From NCBI RefSeq assembly GCF_001500045.1, contig NZ_LQIX01000019.1:1-64000 (forward strand): a stretch of DNA of 64,000 nucleotides, written 5' to 3'. The notes beneath the pieces were generated by a model that was not told where the DNA came from, ran no database searches, and saw only the letters and a program-made list of their open reading frames with translations. This DNA comes from Mycobacterium sp. GA-1199. GTDB taxonomy: Bacteria; Actinomycetota; Actinomycetes; Mycobacteriales; Mycobacteriaceae. Positions 62,429 to 64,000 of this stretch are shown here, one piece after another; positions within the stretch are counted from its first letter, which is position 1, and every line of letters begins with the position of its first letter. The translations under genes and the position numbers were made by a program.

Positions 62429-63187
62429 ATGAGCTTGAGGCAACGGATCCCGCTGCTGAGGTGGTCATTCCTGCGGTTGGCCCTCGGTGTGCGCAACATC
62501 TCCACCACCGGTCAGGTCGGCGACGGCCGCGAGGCCGCGCTTCGCGACTATGTGGTCGCCAACGCGCGGCGCGGTGACAGCGACGACGTCCTCGCCACCA
62601 TCGACCGGTTCGCGTATGAGAAGTCCTTCCTGATCAATATCGGCGACGAGAAGGGCGAGATTCTCGACGCCGGGGTGCGCCGCAGCAACCCGAGCCTGGT
62701 GCTCGAACTCGGGACCTACTGCGGATACGGCGCCCTGCGACTGGCCAGGGCGGCGCCGTCGGCGCGGATCTACTCGGTCGAACTCGCCAAGGCCAACGCC
62801 GAGATCGCCCGGGATGTCTGGGCGCACGCCGGCGTCGCGGACCGCATCACGTGCGTGGTCGGCACACTCGGCGACGGCGGACGGACCCTCGACGCGCTGG
62901 CCTCCGAGCACGGGTTTGGCCCGGGCTCACTCGACATGGTGTTCATCGACCACGATAAGGCCGCCTACCTGTCTGATCTGCAGAGCATCCTCGACCGTGG
63001 CTGGCTGCACCGCGGCTCCGTCGTCGTCGCCGACAACGTGAAGATTCCCGGCGCGCCGAAGTACCGCGAGTACATGCGCCGACAGCAGGGCACGTTGTTC
63101 GACACCGTCGAGCACAAGACCCACGCGGAGTACCAGTCGCTGCTGGCCGACCTGGTCCTCGAGTCCGAGTATCTGGGCGGCCAGTGA
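62429..63187 (+). CDS. class I SAM-dependent O-methyltransferase (catechol-OMT-like, Rv1703c type)
   Basis: 252 residues, ATG 62429. The SAM-binding motif 'LVLELGTYCGYGALRLARAA' (ELGTYCGY) is typical of catechol O-methyltransferases. 'ARIYSVELAKANAEIARDVW', 'LDMVFIDHDKAAYLSDLQSI' with metal-binding Asp/His, and 'GSVVVADNVKIPGAPKYREY' follow in order. It transfers a methyl group to a catechol-like hydroxyl with Mg2+. It lies in the same neighbourhood (xerD and parA) as the M. tuberculosis counterpart and converges on xerD with a terminator hairpin between. Confidence 0.9.
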   Translation: MSLRQRIPLLRWSFLRLALGVRNISTTGQVGDGREAALRDYVVANARRGDSDDVLATIDRFAYEKSFLINIGDEKGEILDAGVRRSNPSLVLELGTYCGYGALRLARAAPSARIYSVELAKANAEIARDVWAHAGVADRITCVVGTLGDGGRTLDALASEHGFGPGSLDMVFIDHDKAAYLSDLQSILDRGWLHRGSVVVADNVKIPGAPKYREYMRRQQGTLFDTVEHKTHAEYQSLLADLVLESEYLGGQ

Positions 63188-63200
63188 CTGTATTCGTGCC

Positions 63201-63247
63201 TTAACCGGTGGATCGCCCGCAGCCGGTGCATGCGATCCACCCGTTAA
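63201..63247. terminator. bidirectional terminator hairpin between the O-methyltransferase and xerD
   Basis: The arms TTAACCGGTGGATCGC (63201-63216) and GCGATCCACCCGTTAA (63232-63247) pair over 16 positions with one mismatch and a 15-nt loop. It lies in the 75-nt gap between two converging genes. The right arm shares ccacccgttaacgc with the hairpin at 26782-26820. Confidence 0.7.
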
Positions 63248-63262
63248 CGCGCCATCCGGCGG

Positions 63263-64000
63263 CTACCGCGCCCGCGGATGGGCGCCGGCCCAGACCTCGC
63301 GCAAAGCGTTGACGGTGACCATGGTGTAGATCTGCGTGGTCGTCACCGAGGCGTGGCCGAGCAACTCCTGCACGACACGGACGTCGGCGCCGCCGTCGAG
63401 CAGATGCGTGGCGAACGAGTGCCGCAGCACGTGGGGCGACACCGCAGAGGTGACCCCGGCGCGTTCGGCGGCGTCCTGCAGCACCTGCCATGCGCTCTGC
63501 CGCGACAGCCGCCCGCCGCGGGCGTTGAGGAAGATCGCCGGCGTGCCGCGACCGCGGCGCGCCAAATCCGGACGTCCGCGCACGAAGTAGACGTCGAGCG
63601 CGGTCACCGCCGGCCTGCCGATCGGGACCAGCCGGTGCTTGCCGCCCTTGCCGCGCAGCAGCACCGAACGCGCATGGGTGTCGACGTCGTCGATGTCGAG
63701 CCCCACCGCCTCTGAGATCCGCGCCCCGGTCGAGTACAGCAATTCCAGCAGCGCCCGGTTGCGCAGTGTGAGGGGGCTGTCGGCGTCGCTGTCGCCGCCG
63801 GCCGCCTCGAGCAGGGCCAACACCTCGTCGATCGACAGGCTCTTGGGCAGCCGCCTGCTCGGCGTCGGCGGCTTGACCTCCGCGGCCACGTCCAGCTCGG
63901 TGAGGCCCTCGGCGGCGGCGAACCGGTGCAGGCCGCGCACCGCGATCAGTGCTCGCGCCGCCGAAACCGCCGACAGCGGGGCGATTCCGGCCTCGGCATC
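63263..64000 (-). CDS. xerD: site-specific tyrosine recombinase XerD (5' part outside window)
   Basis: 245 codons are visible in one open frame from the window edge (64000) to TAG 63263-63265. An apparent start at 63940 is internal, since upstream codons continue the protein ([20 protein letters not shown]). Catalytic residues are in order: Arg in '[20 protein letters not shown]', Lys of the beta-hairpin '[14 protein letters not shown]', '[20 protein letters not shown]' (HxxR), '[20 protein letters not shown]' (His and the nucleophilic Tyr). XerD with XerC resolves chromosome dimers at dif. Confidence 0.95.
   Translation of the reverse strand, partial: DAEAGIAPLSAVSAARALIAVRGLHRFAAAEGLTELDVAAEVKPPTPSRRLPKSLSIDEVLALLEAAGGDSDADSPLTLRNRALLELLYSTGARISEAVGLDIDDVDTHARSVLLRGKGGKHRLVPIGRPAVTALDVYFVRGRPDLARRGRGTPAIFLNARGGRLSRQSAWQVLQDAAERAGVTSAVSPHVLRHSFATHLLDGGADVRVVQELLGHASVTTTQIYTMVTVNALREVWAGAHPRAR

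Overview
The window is a high-GC actinobacterial chromosome segment and almost certainly comes from a fast-growing mycobacterium (Mycolicibacterium type). The support is the MmpS/MmpL transporters, DUF732-type exported proteins, an antigen-85-like esterase, the characteristic mycobacterial signal peptide (xxIGRVGALAVALGIG) on the repeat proteins, and the housekeeping block xerD / O-methyltransferase / parA-scpA-scpB-rluB-cmk-der, in the order known from Mycobacterium tuberculosis. No insertion sequence, CRISPR array or rRNA was seen. One tRNA (Pro, anticodon GGG) is present.

Layout. 1-10.4 kb holds a set of small mycobacterial genes: an F420-type oxidoreductase, a NUDIX hydrolase, a type II NADH dehydrogenase-like protein, exported small proteins, an ankyrin protein, SnoaL-like proteins and an Ag85-like esterase. 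10.6-29.5 kb is a large catabolic cluster: aldehyde dehydrogenase, a split MaoC hydratase pair, a SnoaL protein, an acyl-CoA ligase, a Rieske oxygenase, three cytochromes P450, a double-domain CaiB/BaiF CoA-transferase, a GntR regulator, two SDRs, two amidohydrolase-2 proteins, a Rieske ferredoxin, a mycofactocin-type alcohol dehydrogenase, a mycofactocin-type SDR and a TetR regulator. Genes overlap by 4 nt at many junctions, and two P450/Rieske divergent promoters share a 36-nt block. The set is suited to oxidising a hydrophobic, probably alicyclic or isoprenoid-like substrate and degrading it as CoA esters. The exact substrate cannot be read from the sequence.

29.6-39 kb is an envelope-lipid transport region: MmpS-MmpL, DUF732 and DUF5078 exported proteins, a divergent actin-like/membrane protein, a cutinase with an apparent frameshift, and a second MmpL. 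38.8-44.9 kb holds an acyltransferase-3, an O-methyltransferase, a flavin monooxygenase, small exported or acidic proteins, and a PknH-sensor-like lipoprotein.

45.2-53.7 kb is the most unusual part. Four paralogous cassettes lie head to tail. Each encodes an exported, Cys-free (after processing), almost aromatic-free Asn/Gly/Ala/Thr repeat protein of 405-529 residues with 8-14 repeats of 21-28 residues. Each is preceded by a hairpin-bearing leader and a small upstream ORF whose stop codon overlaps the start of the main gene. In at least three cassettes the upstream peptides are recognisably homologous, with frame-preserving indels. Three cassettes share promoter-like sequence and a GC-rich terminator hairpin. 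I regard this as the best candidate for an undescribed system, perhaps a family of secreted beta-solenoid or fibre-forming surface proteins under leader-peptide control.

54.1-64 kb: tRNA-Pro, a helix-turn-helix/PD-(D/E)XK nuclease-like gene of foreign appearance, two TauE/SafE permeases, and then the conserved minus-strand operon der-cmk-rluB-scpB-scpA-parA, an O-methyltransferase and the 3' part of xerD, which runs off the window.
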